From an uncultured Actinomycetes bacterium (GTDB lineage: Bacteria > Actinomycetota > CADDZG01 > WHSQ01): 41,617 bases of DNA. Both the position numbers and the translations under genes were made by a program. Below, piece by piece: positions 15,475-23,240 of the stretch. Each line of letters opens with the position of its first letter. Position 1 is the stretch's first letter. The notes beneath the pieces are model-generated. The model was given only the letters and a program-made list of their open reading frames with translations, was not told the DNA's origin and searched no databases. The stretch covers positions 1 through 41,617 of the forward strand of contig CALMBW010000016.1 in assembly GCA_937863385.1 (NCBI GenBank), given 5' to 3'.

Positions 15475-16674
15475 CTACGAGGAGAGCGGGACCTCTTCGA
15501 TGTACGGGGGCTTATCGATAGAACGAACCGCTATGCGGCCCTTCGCCAGGTCCACCACCGCGGACCCAACCAGTTCGGCGCGCCAGCCTTGAAGCATCCG
15601 GTGCCGGGTGGGCTCGGGCCCGCCGTCGAAGACGTCCGCCAGCAAGGACTCGAGCTCACCCCGCGTCGAAACCAGTTCGGGCGCGATGCCTGCCGCATCG
15701 CAGCGCGATCTCACGATCGCATCGGCAAGACCCGCGAGCGTCCTCGCCCGGGCCTGAGCGGAGCGCGACGGACCGGATGACGTCTCTACCGGCAACGCCT
15801 TCCGTCCTCGGTCGATGGCTTCGAGGATCTCGGGGGCCGACCTGTCGGCCTCTTTCGCCACCATCCCGCGCAGATTGCGCAGGTCATCCACGCTAGAAGG
15901 GCCCCGGCGAGCGATCTCTATCAGCGTCTGATCCTTGATCACCCATCCGCGCGGGATGTCTCGTTTCATCGCGACTTCTTCCCGCCATCGGGCGATCGCT
16001 CTGAGCACAGCCAACTGCTTCCCGGACAGGTTCCCCCGGCCGGAGACCTTCTTGTAAACCTCGTCGGGATCGAGTTCGTAGAGATCGACTGTCTCGAAGA
16101 CAGCCATCTCCTGTGCTGCCCAGTCCAAGCGACCGGAGATCCTCAATCTGTCTTTGAGAACGTCCGCTATCACATGGAGGTAGGCAACATCGTCTGCCGC
16201 GTAGCTCAGCTGGGCCTTCGTCAGAGGCCGGCGGCACCAATCCGTATATGACTCGCCCTTGGAGATGGTGGCACCGGTGACGGCCTCGACCAGACGGCCG
16301 TACGGCAGAGACGCGCCGAATCCCGCGTACCCCGCTGCTAACTGGACGTCGAAGACGTTTGCGGGCACGGCTCCCCAACGCTCATAGAAGATCTCGAAAT
16401 CCTGCCGGCCCGCGTGAACCAAGGTCTGGACCGACTCGTCGGCGATCAGCGTGGCAACCTGCCCCAGATCGTGATCCTCCAGCGGATCGATCAGGTAGAT
16501 CTCTTCGCGGGTGCTGACCTGCACCAGACAGAGTCGCGCTCGATAGGTCTTCTCGCGCATGAACTCCGTGTCGACACCCATCGAGGCACCGGCGCGCGCC
16601 TGGTCGACCATGCGCTTCAGCTCATCGGGACCCTCGACTACAACGACCGGCCGTGTGCTCTTGTGCGACCCCAA
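15475..16674 (-). CDS. rnd: Ribonuclease D (DEDDy 3'-5' exoribonuclease with HRDC domain)
   Basis: A 399-residue protein. The exonuclease domain (~10-195) carries D35 and E37 (GVDTEF), D92 (HAGRQDFEIF) and the DEDDy tyrosine motif Y158 with D162 (SYAADDVAYL). An HRDC-type helical domain lies at ~215-295 (LAVLRAIARWREEVA), followed by a second helical region as in other RNase D proteins. The enzyme trims 3' ends of tRNA and other structured RNA. The start is TTG at 16674, immediately after the TAG stop of the upstream acyl-CoA dehydrogenase gene. Translation is therefore probably by coupling. The pairing with a dehydrogenase is likely incidental operon sharing. Confidence 0.9.
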   Translation of the reverse strand: MGSHKSTRPVVVVEGPDELKRMVDQARAGASMGVDTEFMREKTYRARLCLVQVSTREEIYLIDPLEDHDLGQVATLIADESVQTLVHAGRQDFEIFYERWGAVPANVFDVQLAAGYAGFGASLPYGRLVEAVTGATISKGESYTDWCRRPLTKAQLSYAADDVAYLHVIADVLKDRLRISGRLDWAAQEMAVFETVDLYELDPDEVYKKVSGRGNLSGKQLAVLRAIARWREEVAMKRDIPRGWVIKDQTLIEIARRGPSSVDDLRNLRGMVAKEADRSAPEILEAIDRGRKALPVETSSGPSRSAQARARTLAGLADAIVRSRCDAAGIAPELVSTRGELESLLADVFDGGPEPTRHRMLQGWRAELVGSAVVDLAKGRIAVRSIDKPPYIEEVPLSS

Positions 16675-17823
16675 CTAAGCCAGACCTAGTTCCCGGGCGA
16701 TGATGATCCTCATCACCTCGGACGTTCCCTCACCGATCTCCAAGATCTTGGAATCGCGGAAGTGGCGGCATACGGGGAACTCTTCGACATATCCGTAGCC
16801 ACCATGGATCTGCACTGCTTCGCGTGCAACATCGACGGCGATCTCGGACGCGTACAACTTGGCGACGGCTGCCTCCCGCTTATACGGGCGGCCCTGTTCC
16901 GCTAGCCACGCTGCCTTGTAATAGGCCTGACGGGCTATCGAAGTCTTCATCTCCATATCGGCGATCTTGAACTGGATCGCCTGGAACTTGCCGATCTCTT
17001 GGCCGAACGCGGTTCGCTCCTGCGCGTACTTCAAACACTCGTCCAAGCAACCTTGCGCAAGGCCCACGGCCAGGGCGGCGATAGCGATCCTTCCGTCGTC
17101 CAGAATCTTGAGGAAGTTCTTGAACCCTTCGCCTCGCTCACCGAGCAGATTCTCCTCGGGTACGCGGCAGTCGTTGTAAGACAACTCATGCGTGTCGGAG
17201 TGATGCCACCCCATCTTCCGGTATGCCCTGCCGACCTCGAAGCCGGGTGTGGAATTGGGGACGATGATCGCTGATATCTCCCTGTTGCCATCCGCAGTGT
17301 CGGTCAATGCCGTCACCGTTACGAACTCGGTCATGTCGGTTCCAGAGTTCGTGATGAACGACTTCGATCCGTTGATCACCCAGTGGCCGTCGACGAGCTT
17401 GGCCGTCGTGCGCGTGGCTCCAGCGTCAGATCCCCCGCCCGGCTCGGTAAGTCCGAACCCGGCCAACTTCTCGCCCCGAGCCAGCGGAGGCAGCCACTTC
17501 TGTTTCTGCTCCTCGCTTCCGAAACGCCACACCGGCATCGCTCCGAGGCCGACCCCGGCCTCGAGGGTGATGGCGATCGAAGAAGACACTCGGGCCAATT
17601 CCTCGATCGCCAGGCACAAGGTGAAGAAGTCGCCGCCGACCCCGCCGTACTCTTCCGGGAAAGGCAGGCCGAAGAGTCCCATCTCGCCCATCTGCCTTAC
17701 CGCATCGAGAGGGAGCTGTCCCTGTTCATCCCAACGTTCGGCGTTCGGACGGATGTAGTCATCGACGAATGCCCTGACGACCTTGACGAATTCTTGCTGC
17801 TCGGAAGAGAGATCGAAGTCCAT
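16675..17823 (-). CDS. Acyl-CoA dehydrogenase
   Basis: A 382-residue flavoprotein of normal family length. Features are the N-terminal helical domain, the signature GFGLTEPGGGSDAG (~122-135), the ADRTTAK-like region, and the FAD-binding/dimer segment ERTAFGQEIGKFQAIQ. The C-terminal helix has QIHGGYGYVEEFP, then EIGEGTSEVMRIIIAREL. The glutamate of EGTSE is the usual catalytic base of short/medium-chain acyl-CoA dehydrogenases. It oxidises an acyl-CoA to the 2-enoyl-CoA and passes electrons to ETF. Substrate chain length is not clear. The leucine-pathway genes at 23-29 kb make isovaleryl-CoA one candidate. It has its own leaderless-type promoter and precedes rnd. Confidence 0.9.
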   Translation of the reverse strand: MDFDLSSEQQEFVKVVRAFVDDYIRPNAERWDEQGQLPLDAVRQMGEMGLFGLPFPEEYGGVGGDFFTLCLAIEELARVSSSIAITLEAGVGLGAMPVWRFGSEEQKQKWLPPLARGEKLAGFGLTEPGGGSDAGATRTTAKLVDGHWVINGSKSFITNSGTDMTEFVTVTALTDTADGNREISAIIVPNSTPGFEVGRAYRKMGWHHSDTHELSYNDCRVPEENLLGERGEGFKNFLKILDDGRIAIAALAVGLAQGCLDECLKYAQERTAFGQEIGKFQAIQFKIADMEMKTSIARQAYYKAAWLAEQGRPYKREAAVAKLYASEIAVDVAREAVQIHGGYGYVEEFPVCRHFRDSKILEIGEGTSEVMRIIIARELGLA

Positions 17824-17831
17824 AGCGCCGA

Positions 17832-17837
17832 ACTCTA
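17832..17837 (-). promoter_or_regulatory. -10 box TAGAGT, leaderless acyl-CoA dehydrogenase promoter
   Basis: TAGAGT ends 8 nt before the ATG at 17823, with no Shine-Dalgarno sequence. Confidence 0.45.
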
Positions 17838-17890
17838 ACGCCGGTGTCCTTGTCGAGGTACCCGGAAACCGCCAGCCAGGCTTGTCCGGC

Positions 17891-19162
17891 TCACACGAAG
17901 AGCTTGGGCAACCGCGCCTTTGCCGACAGTGATCCGTGGATCTTCAATTTCCTCCGTAGCAACGCCCACCGAGGGTCGACGCGGCCCACCGCGATCTTCG
18001 CCCATTCGGACGACTCAACCTCTAGCGTCAAAGCTGGATCCTCTATCGATCCGGGTTTCGCTTCGGCGTGACCATCCGTCACCACCACATGCCACGGATC
18101 TTTGTCTGGAAAGATCCACTGGATCGGGCCATCGAGGCCGCGTGCAACGTCCATGTCCATCGCTCGCAATAGCCCGGAGAAGAGGATCTCCATCGCTTCC
18201 TCGTTCAGGTCAGGTTCGCGATCGTCCGTCCCCAACACCCCCGCCTCGATCAATACCCACGCTTGACGGGCGCGCTCGGTGTAGTCGAGCGACGTGTCCT
18301 GCCGGTTGAGCATCACGATCTCTTTGGGATCGATACCGATACGTCGCAGTTTCGTCTCGAAACTGCGAAGGCCGAACCCATAGATCTCTTCCAAAGTGAA
18401 ATCGAAACAATGCGCGTAAGAGTGATCCATGTTCGGCGGGACGAAAACTCCTATGGCGAATGGAAGGACGCGCTCCCACAACTCGATAGAAGCAGATCGA
18501 CATTCTTGATCTTTGATCAGCTCACCCAGGAACTTCACACCGAATGCAACGTGACGTGATTCATCGCGCGACACGTTACGGATCCCCTCCGAGAATCCGG
18601 GAAGGATGTCCAGGGCTTCGACGTAGCGCTTTATGAAATGCTGACCGGGAACAGCTAGCAATCCTTCAACGACGAAGTGGTACAGCGCAACGGACTGTGC
18701 CAGCAGCGCCCGGTCCTTGGGCTTCTTGCGAAGCGCCTCGGTGACCTTGTCGAGCTCGTCGAAAACTCCCTTGAACCCCCACGTCAGGTGAGGACCCATC
18801 GCCGCAAGGGTCGACTCCGTATCGCTGCCAAGTCCCACTACCTCGCGCATGAAGCGATCGAAGAACACATGATGCCGCGCTTCGTCGACCACCTGGGTCG
18901 TGAGGAAGATACTTTGAGCGTGCGTGGGGGCCGCGTCCAGAACCGGGGTCAAGGTTCGGGCTACCGCTTCCTCGCCGACCAAGAACATGGCGTAGTTCCA
19001 CAGAGCAGATTCACGCTGCCGGTCGGTCAGCTTGCTCCGCCAGTGCTCCTTGTCGACTGAGAAATCGATGCCCGTGGCGCTCCAGTTGTTCTCCTCCCAC
19101 AGGCGGTACAGGCGGGCATAGCTGATGACATCCGGCTTCTGCTCTTCCAGGGCTTCTGACAA
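17891..19162 (-). CDS. R2-like ligand-binding oxidase (R2lox-type) fused to an SCP2 domain
   Basis: A 423-residue protein from TTG 19162. That start is supported by AGGAG 7 nt upstream; the frame is open to 19324. Residues ~20-310 are a ferritin-like R2 domain with metal ligands E65 (GEEAV), E94/H97 (DEARHH), E166 (VVEG) and E201/H204 (DESRH). V67 and Y161 sit where M. tuberculosis R2lox has the Val-Tyr ether cross-link pair. Residues ~340-423 look like a sterol carrier protein 2 domain: PWHVVVTDG, DPALTLEV, VGRVDPRWALLR, LKIHGSLSAKARLPKLF. R2lox alone is ~310 residues, so the tail is an added lipid-binding module. Substrate unknown; a fatty acid or lipid oxidase role is inferred. Divergent from an acyl-CoA dehydrogenase gene. 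Confidence 0.8.
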   Translation of the reverse strand: MSEALEEQKPDVISYARLYRLWEENNWSATGIDFSVDKEHWRSKLTDRQRESALWNYAMFLVGEEAVARTLTPVLDAAPTHAQSIFLTTQVVDEARHHVFFDRFMREVVGLGSDTESTLAAMGPHLTWGFKGVFDELDKVTEALRKKPKDRALLAQSVALYHFVVEGLLAVPGQHFIKRYVEALDILPGFSEGIRNVSRDESRHVAFGVKFLGELIKDQECRSASIELWERVLPFAIGVFVPPNMDHSYAHCFDFTLEEIYGFGLRSFETKLRRIGIDPKEIVMLNRQDTSLDYTERARQAWVLIEAGVLGTDDREPDLNEEAMEILFSGLLRAMDMDVARGLDGPIQWIFPDKDPWHVVVTDGHAEAKPGSIEDPALTLEVESSEWAKIAVGRVDPRWALLRRKLKIHGSLSAKARLPKLFV

Positions 19163-19286
19163 TCGGGGGCTCCTCACCGAAGGCGGGTTTGGGTCTATAT
19201 TCCCTCTGTATAAACTTGACCGACGAGTCAACTTTTCCGGGCACCCACACCAGGGGCTCGAGGCCGCACCTACCAGGAGGTTCGAG
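19163..19286. promoter_or_regulatory. Divergent promoter/operator region with inverted repeat TTGAC-N6-GTCAA
   Basis: The 124 bp between two divergent starts include an AT-rich patch (19195-19240), unlike the surrounding DNA. An inverted repeat TTGACCGACGAGTCAA lies at 19216-19231. Such a site could bind a dimeric regulator, for example of the TetR type often linked to acyl-CoA genes, and control both directions. No regulator gene is adjacent. Minus-strand TATACA and TATAGA are possible -10 boxes for the R2lox gene. Confidence 0.45.
19275..19280 (+). promoter_or_regulatory. Shine-Dalgarno AGGAGG deciding the dehydrogenase start
   Basis: A perfect AGGAGG sits 6 nt before GTG 19287. It fixes that codon as the start, although the frame is open from 19125. 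Confidence 0.8.
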
Positions 19287-20477
19287 GTGGATTTCTCCCT
19301 GAACGAAGAACAGATCGAGCTCAAGAAATGGGCACATGAGTTCGCCGAGAAAGAGATCCGGCCGGTTGCGGCCGAATACGACGAGAGCGAGGAGTTCCCC
19401 TGGCCCGTCGTGAAGAAAGCCGCCGAAGCCGGTCTCTACTCGGTCGACATCTACATGCAGGCCCAACAGGATCCGACCGGCCTGACGTTGCCATTGCTGA
19501 TGGAAGAGATCTTCTGGGGCTGCGCTGGTATCGGACTGGCCATCTTCGGAACCGGCCTCCCCCTTTCGGCGCTCGCTTCGGTCGGAACGCCCGAGCAACT
19601 GATGGAGTGGGCGCCAAAGATGTTCGGCACCCCACAAGACCCCCGCGTCGCTGCATTCTGTGTCACCGAGCCGCAGGCAGGATCCGATGTGCGGAACCTG
19701 CGCACCAAAGCGATCCGCGATGGCAACGAGTGGGTTCTCAACGGAACCAAGGTCTTCATCACCAACGGTGGGGTCGCCGATGTCTTCGTCGTTGTTGCAA
19801 CGGTCGACCCGGAACTGGGGCACCGGGGCCAGGCAAGTTTCATCATCCACAAAGACGACGGTGGCATCGCCGCCGGTAAGAAGGAAAAGAAACTCGGTAT
19901 CCGCGCCTCCAACACCACAGAAGTGATCCTCGAGGACTGCCGCATCCCGCTCGATCGTGTGCTCGGCGGGATCGACCGCCTCGAGAACAAGCTCGAGAAG
20001 GCGCGTAAGGGTGAGTCGACCGGCCGCTCATCGGCCGCTCTTCGTACCTTCGAGGTAACGCGTCCCGCCGTTGCTGCTCAGGCGGTCGGCATCTCGCGTG
20101 CTGCCTTGGAGTACGCGATCCAGTATTCGAAGGACCGTGAAGCGTTCGGCGTCCCCATCGCCCAACACCAGAGCATCCAGAACCACCTCGCCGACATGGC
20201 GACCGAGGTCGAGTGCGCACGGTTGCTGACGCACAAGGCCGCGTGGCTCGCTGCTTCTGGCCGGCCCTTCGAGAAGGCCGAAGGTTCGATGAGCAAGCTC
20301 AAGGCCGGTGAGACCTGCGTGAAGGTCACCGAGCAAGCCGTGCAGGTGCTCGGGGGCTGGGGTTACGTCAAGGAGTTCCCGGTCGAGAAGTGGTACCGCG
20401 ACAGCAAGATCTACACCCTGTTCGAAGGCACCTCGGAGATCCAGCGGATGGTCATCGCAAGGGCTCTCATCTCTTAG
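19287..20477 (+). CDS. Acyl-CoA dehydrogenase
   Basis: A 396-residue flavoprotein starting at GTG 19287. It begins MDFSLNEEQIELKKWAHEFA and carries AAFCVTEPQAGSDVRNLRTK, NGTKVFITNGG, SKDREAFGVPIAQHQSIQ, VQVLGGWGYVKEFPVEKWYR and LFEGTSEIQRMVIARAL. These are the ordered signatures of the acyl-CoA dehydrogenase family. The EGTSE glutamate is the expected catalytic base. A ~15-residue insertion with charged residues (RLENKLEKARKGESTGRSS) follows the beta domain. It feeds electrons from acyl-CoA oxidation to ETF; the substrate is not determined. It is divergent from the R2lox-SCP2 gene across a shared regulatory region, suggesting a common lipid-related pathway. Confidence 0.9.
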   Translation: MDFSLNEEQIELKKWAHEFAEKEIRPVAAEYDESEEFPWPVVKKAAEAGLYSVDIYMQAQQDPTGLTLPLLMEEIFWGCAGIGLAIFGTGLPLSALASVGTPEQLMEWAPKMFGTPQDPRVAAFCVTEPQAGSDVRNLRTKAIRDGNEWVLNGTKVFITNGGVADVFVVVATVDPELGHRGQASFIIHKDDGGIAAGKKEKKLGIRASNTTEVILEDCRIPLDRVLGGIDRLENKLEKARKGESTGRSSAALRTFEVTRPAVAAQAVGISRAALEYAIQYSKDREAFGVPIAQHQSIQNHLADMATEVECARLLTHKAAWLAASGRPFEKAEGSMSKLKAGETCVKVTEQAVQVLGGWGYVKEFPVEKWYRDSKIYTLFEGTSEIQRMVIARALIS

Positions 20478-20486
20478 GGCCCGGCG

Positions 20487-20505
20487 GACCCTTAGCTCTA
20501 GGGTC
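20487..20505. terminator. Small hairpin after the acyl-CoA dehydrogenase gene
   Basis: GACCCT-TAGCTCT-AGGGTC forms a 6-bp stem with a 7-nt loop 9 bp after the stop codon. There is no U-tract, and the downstream arm overlaps the putative -10 of the next gene. A terminator role is weakly supported. Confidence 0.3.
20499..20504 (+). promoter_or_regulatory. -10 box TAGGGT, leaderless PASTA-gene promoter
   Basis: TAGGGT ends 6 nt before GTG 20511. It overlaps the right arm of the small hairpin. Confidence 0.4.
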
Positions 20506-20510
20506 AAGGG

Positions 20511-21329
20511 GTGCGAAGGATCGACGGGGTCTGGGTATTGCGGATCGCGATCGTTGGTATCGCGGCTTTCAGTTTGATCCGCACGATCTCGTTCGGAGGT
20601 GAACAAGCGCGACGGCCCGAACCAGCTCCACCTGAGAGCACGGCTTCCCCCGAGGCGACGTCCACGCCGAGAAACGCAGTGATCACCGTGCCGAACCTGG
20701 TGGGGCGGGAGCTCGATCGGGCGCGCGAAGCCCTGGCCGGTATCGGACTATTCGCCGATGTTGGGGTGCTGACCCGCCGGTCGGGCCTGTGGAGCATGGT
20801 CGTCGGCCAAAGCCCGGAGCCGGGCGCCACGTTGCCACGCGGTGAGCTGGTGCAGCTGATCGTCACGAAGCCGGAACGTCCCCCGCTGGCACTGCCCAAG
20901 ATGAAGAGCGATGAGTGCCCCACGTCTCGTGTGCGTTCGGTACGGGGATTGCGGATCGCGTCGGTGAGCCGTCACATGGCCTTGGGCAGCGCATCGAGCG
21001 ACGGGATATTGGACCTGGGGTCCGCACTCCCGTCCGATGATGGATTCCGAGCCTCGTTACTGTGGGCCACGAGGGGTGGCTACAAGGGTCCAGTGCTGAT
21101 CCGAGGGGACCGGATCGACGGCGATGCCGACCTACGGTTCGAACAAGATGGCGACATCACTCCGAACGGCCCCACCCTCTACGGCACCCCCGACGAATTC
21201 CACTTCGCGCGCGGTGGTTTCCCTCAGCCTGCTTGGAGCACGGTGGTCGAGATCCCCGGACCCGGTTGTTACGCGTTCCAGATCGACGGCCGTGACTTCA
21301 GCGACCACATCGTTGTCCTAGCCCGATAG
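20511..21329 (+). CDS. Membrane-anchored PASTA-domain protein
   Basis: A 272-residue protein with one N-terminal membrane helix (~8-25), then a Pro/Ser/Thr-rich linker (~30-55). One PASTA domain follows at ~57-118 (ITVPNLVGRELDRAREAL, then VVGQSPEPGATLPRGELVQL). A C-terminal extracellular domain of ~150 residues was not recognised; it has few cysteines (DECPTS, GPGCYAF) and ends in a beta-rich segment. PASTA domains bind cell-wall fragments and beta-lactams, commonly in penicillin-binding proteins and Ser/Thr kinases. No kinase or transpeptidase domain is present here. A sensor or scaffold of the cell wall is possible. It overlaps the convergent GT-C-like gene by 12 bp. Confidence 0.75.
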   Translation: MRRIDGVWVLRIAIVGIAAFSLIRTISFGGEQARRPEPAPPESTASPEATSTPRNAVITVPNLVGRELDRAREALAGIGLFADVGVLTRRSGLWSMVVGQSPEPGATLPRGELVQLIVTKPERPPLALPKMKSDECPTSRVRSVRGLRIASVSRHMALGSASSDGILDLGSALPSDDGFRASLLWATRGGYKGPVLIRGDRIDGDADLRFEQDGDITPNGPTLYGTPDEFHFARGGFPQPAWSTVVEIPGPGCYAFQIDGRDFSDHIVVLAR

Positions 21330-23240
21330 CTCTCGTGCGCTGAGCCTTGGGAGCGGTCCGTAGAGTACGTACTCTCGCCCTCTGTAGGACCCCGTGAACA
21401 ACGGCGCGAGGGACTCATCTGTTGGCTCTCCTTCGGCAGGCAGCACCATGTAGTTGGGACCGAACCCCCCTTGGCTCATCGCTTCGTCCCACCCATCTGC
21501 AAGAGCCTGGAAGCGGATGCGCAGATCGTTTCCTTCGAGATTGGGGTTGTCGTACTCGGCCAAACGGACCCCCGAGAACTCGAACAGTTGGAAGGCGAGC
21601 GGAGCCGGTCCCTCGACCAAGACGACGTCGCCGGGTCCCATCAAGGCTGCCGCGCGCCGCAAGAACGACCCCTCGTCTTGGACGTCGGGGTTCCCGTACA
21701 CGAACCCCGCCTTGCCCCGTTCCATGATGTCGGTGAGCTGGATAGAGGCATAGATCGGAGATATCGCACCGATGCCCAACACCGTCACAACCACCCCGGT
21801 CGCGACCAACCTATTGTTGATCTTCTCGTAAAGCCACATCAGAGCGGCCCCGCCGAAAACCCCACCGAGCAGGTGAAGAGGCGGCCACACCCGGCCCTGG
21901 TGAAGCAGCGTGGCGTTGCCCCACAGATCCCAATCGAAGCGGCCGCGCAGGATGGCCAGGATGAGGACGGCGGCAGTGCCTAGGGCGAATGCGAGCAGAA
22001 CGCGGTCCTCGATCTGTCTGCGCCCAACGGCCCGCCAGATCCCGATGGCGGCAAGCGGTAGTAACAGACCCCATGACGAAAGAGCGACGGGAAGTGGCCA
22101 CTCCATACCGAGACGGGGCGTGATGTTGACGAAGCCCCCGAGCCGCAGGTAGTCGATGAAGACCGGCAGCCCCCACAAGGCGAAAACCAGGAGTGCTCCT
22201 CCGACACAATGCTTGAGATAGCGTCGCCGATCCTTTGTGATGGTCAGGCTTGCTGCAAGCATCCAGACGAGAGAACTGACGAACATCGGTACGCTGACGA
22301 GTCCGGCAAGCCCCGCGCAGAAGCCGGCAAGAAGCTCGACCCGCCGCATCCGAGTTCGCGCAGAGATCAATGCAAAGAGTCCCGCTGCAGCAAGAAGAAC
22401 AACACCCAACTCGCGCGGGAACGCAGGGGGAAGTTGCTCGTACACGGAGTTCGGTGAAGCAACGACCAGATCGGCCCCGTAGCGCGCCGCGCGGGGACTA
22501 GTGATGAAATCGGCGCCCGAGGAGACGACCCACCCGAACCCGCCGATCAACGAAACGGCTGCTGCGGCGGCCCATCCAGCATCGGGACGCAACCTGAACG
22601 CTAGGCACGCTGCGGCGATCGGGAAGGCGGCGATCAATATCAGGTGCAAGGTCTCGAGCGCGACAAGTGGATCGGAGCCGGGCACCAGTTCGACCAACGA
22701 TGCCATCACCGCGTGCAACCCCCAGGGGTAAGCGTTGCGGGCGAACTCGGGGGCCGGACCGACCGGAAGTTGCTCGCCCGCGAGGATCTGCTCGGTCCAT
22801 CCCAGATGCCAAGGAGGATCACCGGTCCGAACGCTGGAGCCTGCGATGAAAGCTGGGGTCGCGTAAACGATCGCCAATGCCGCGAGTAGCGCGGCGAGCT
22901 TCGCGTAGGAGATGGGCCGGGGTCTAGGCAGCGGTAACCGTCCTCTCCACCAAACGACCAACACCGCAACGCCCGCACCGATCACAACCCCAGGCGTAGA
23001 GAAAACGCGGCCCAAGAGGGTCACATGCAAAAGCATCATGGCAACACTGAATGCGACGAATCCGACGATGGCCGTTAGGGCCCGCTCGGTGATGCCTACC
23101 CAGACAAGTTGAAAAGTCGTTCGGTGGCTACGGTTGGGCAAGAGCCCCGCCCATCTCAGGATCAGTTCGCCGGTAGCGTGTCCAACGATCGCGAACACCA
23201 AGACCTGGGCCGCGACCTGAAGGAGCAGTTCGCCGGTCAC
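21318..23240 (-). CDS. GT-C-like polytopic membrane protein
   Basis: A 640-residue protein with about 12-13 hydrophobic segments and a C-terminal extracytoplasmic tail of ~110 residues. The loop after the fourth segment carries D141, H145 and W148 (TGDPPWHLGWTEQIL) followed by NAYPWGLHAVMASL. This arrangement is like the first catalytic loop of GT-C glycosyltransferases. The tail (MGPGDVVLVEGPAPLAFQ onward) is typical of the soluble domain of such proteins. The donor would be a polyprenyl-linked sugar, but no specific activity can be assigned. The GTG start overlaps the stop of the carboxylase alpha gene (GTGA), so it is translated from the HMG-CoA-lyase/carboxylase operon despite being functionally unrelated. 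Confidence 0.55.
   Translation of the reverse strand: MTGELLLQVAAQVLVFAIVGHATGELILRWAGLLPNRSHRTTFQLVWVGITERALTAIVGFVAFSVAMMLLHVTLLGRVFSTPGVVIGAGVAVLVVWWRGRLPLPRPRPISYAKLAALLAALAIVYATPAFIAGSSVRTGDPPWHLGWTEQILAGEQLPVGPAPEFARNAYPWGLHAVMASLVELVPGSDPLVALETLHLILIAAFPIAAACLAFRLRPDAGWAAAAAVSLIGGFGWVVSSGADFITSPRAARYGADLVVASPNSVYEQLPPAFPRELGVVLLAAAGLFALISARTRMRRVELLAGFCAGLAGLVSVPMFVSSLVWMLAASLTITKDRRRYLKHCVGGALLVFALWGLPVFIDYLRLGGFVNITPRLGMEWPLPVALSSWGLLLPLAAIGIWRAVGRRQIEDRVLLAFALGTAAVLILAILRGRFDWDLWGNATLLHQGRVWPPLHLLGGVFGGAALMWLYEKINNRLVATGVVVTVLGIGAISPIYASIQLTDIMERGKAGFVYGNPDVQDEGSFLRRAAALMGPGDVVLVEGPAPLAFQLFEFSGVRLAEYDNPNLEGNDLRIRFQALADGWDEAMSQGGFGPNYMVLPAEGEPTDESLAPLFTGSYRGREYVLYGPLPRLSARELSG

Noticed and set aside
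19163-19324. 54-codon upstream extension of the R2lox frame.
   Set aside because: AGGAG is placed 7 nt before TTG 19162, and the extension overlaps the divergent gene's Shine-Dalgarno and start.
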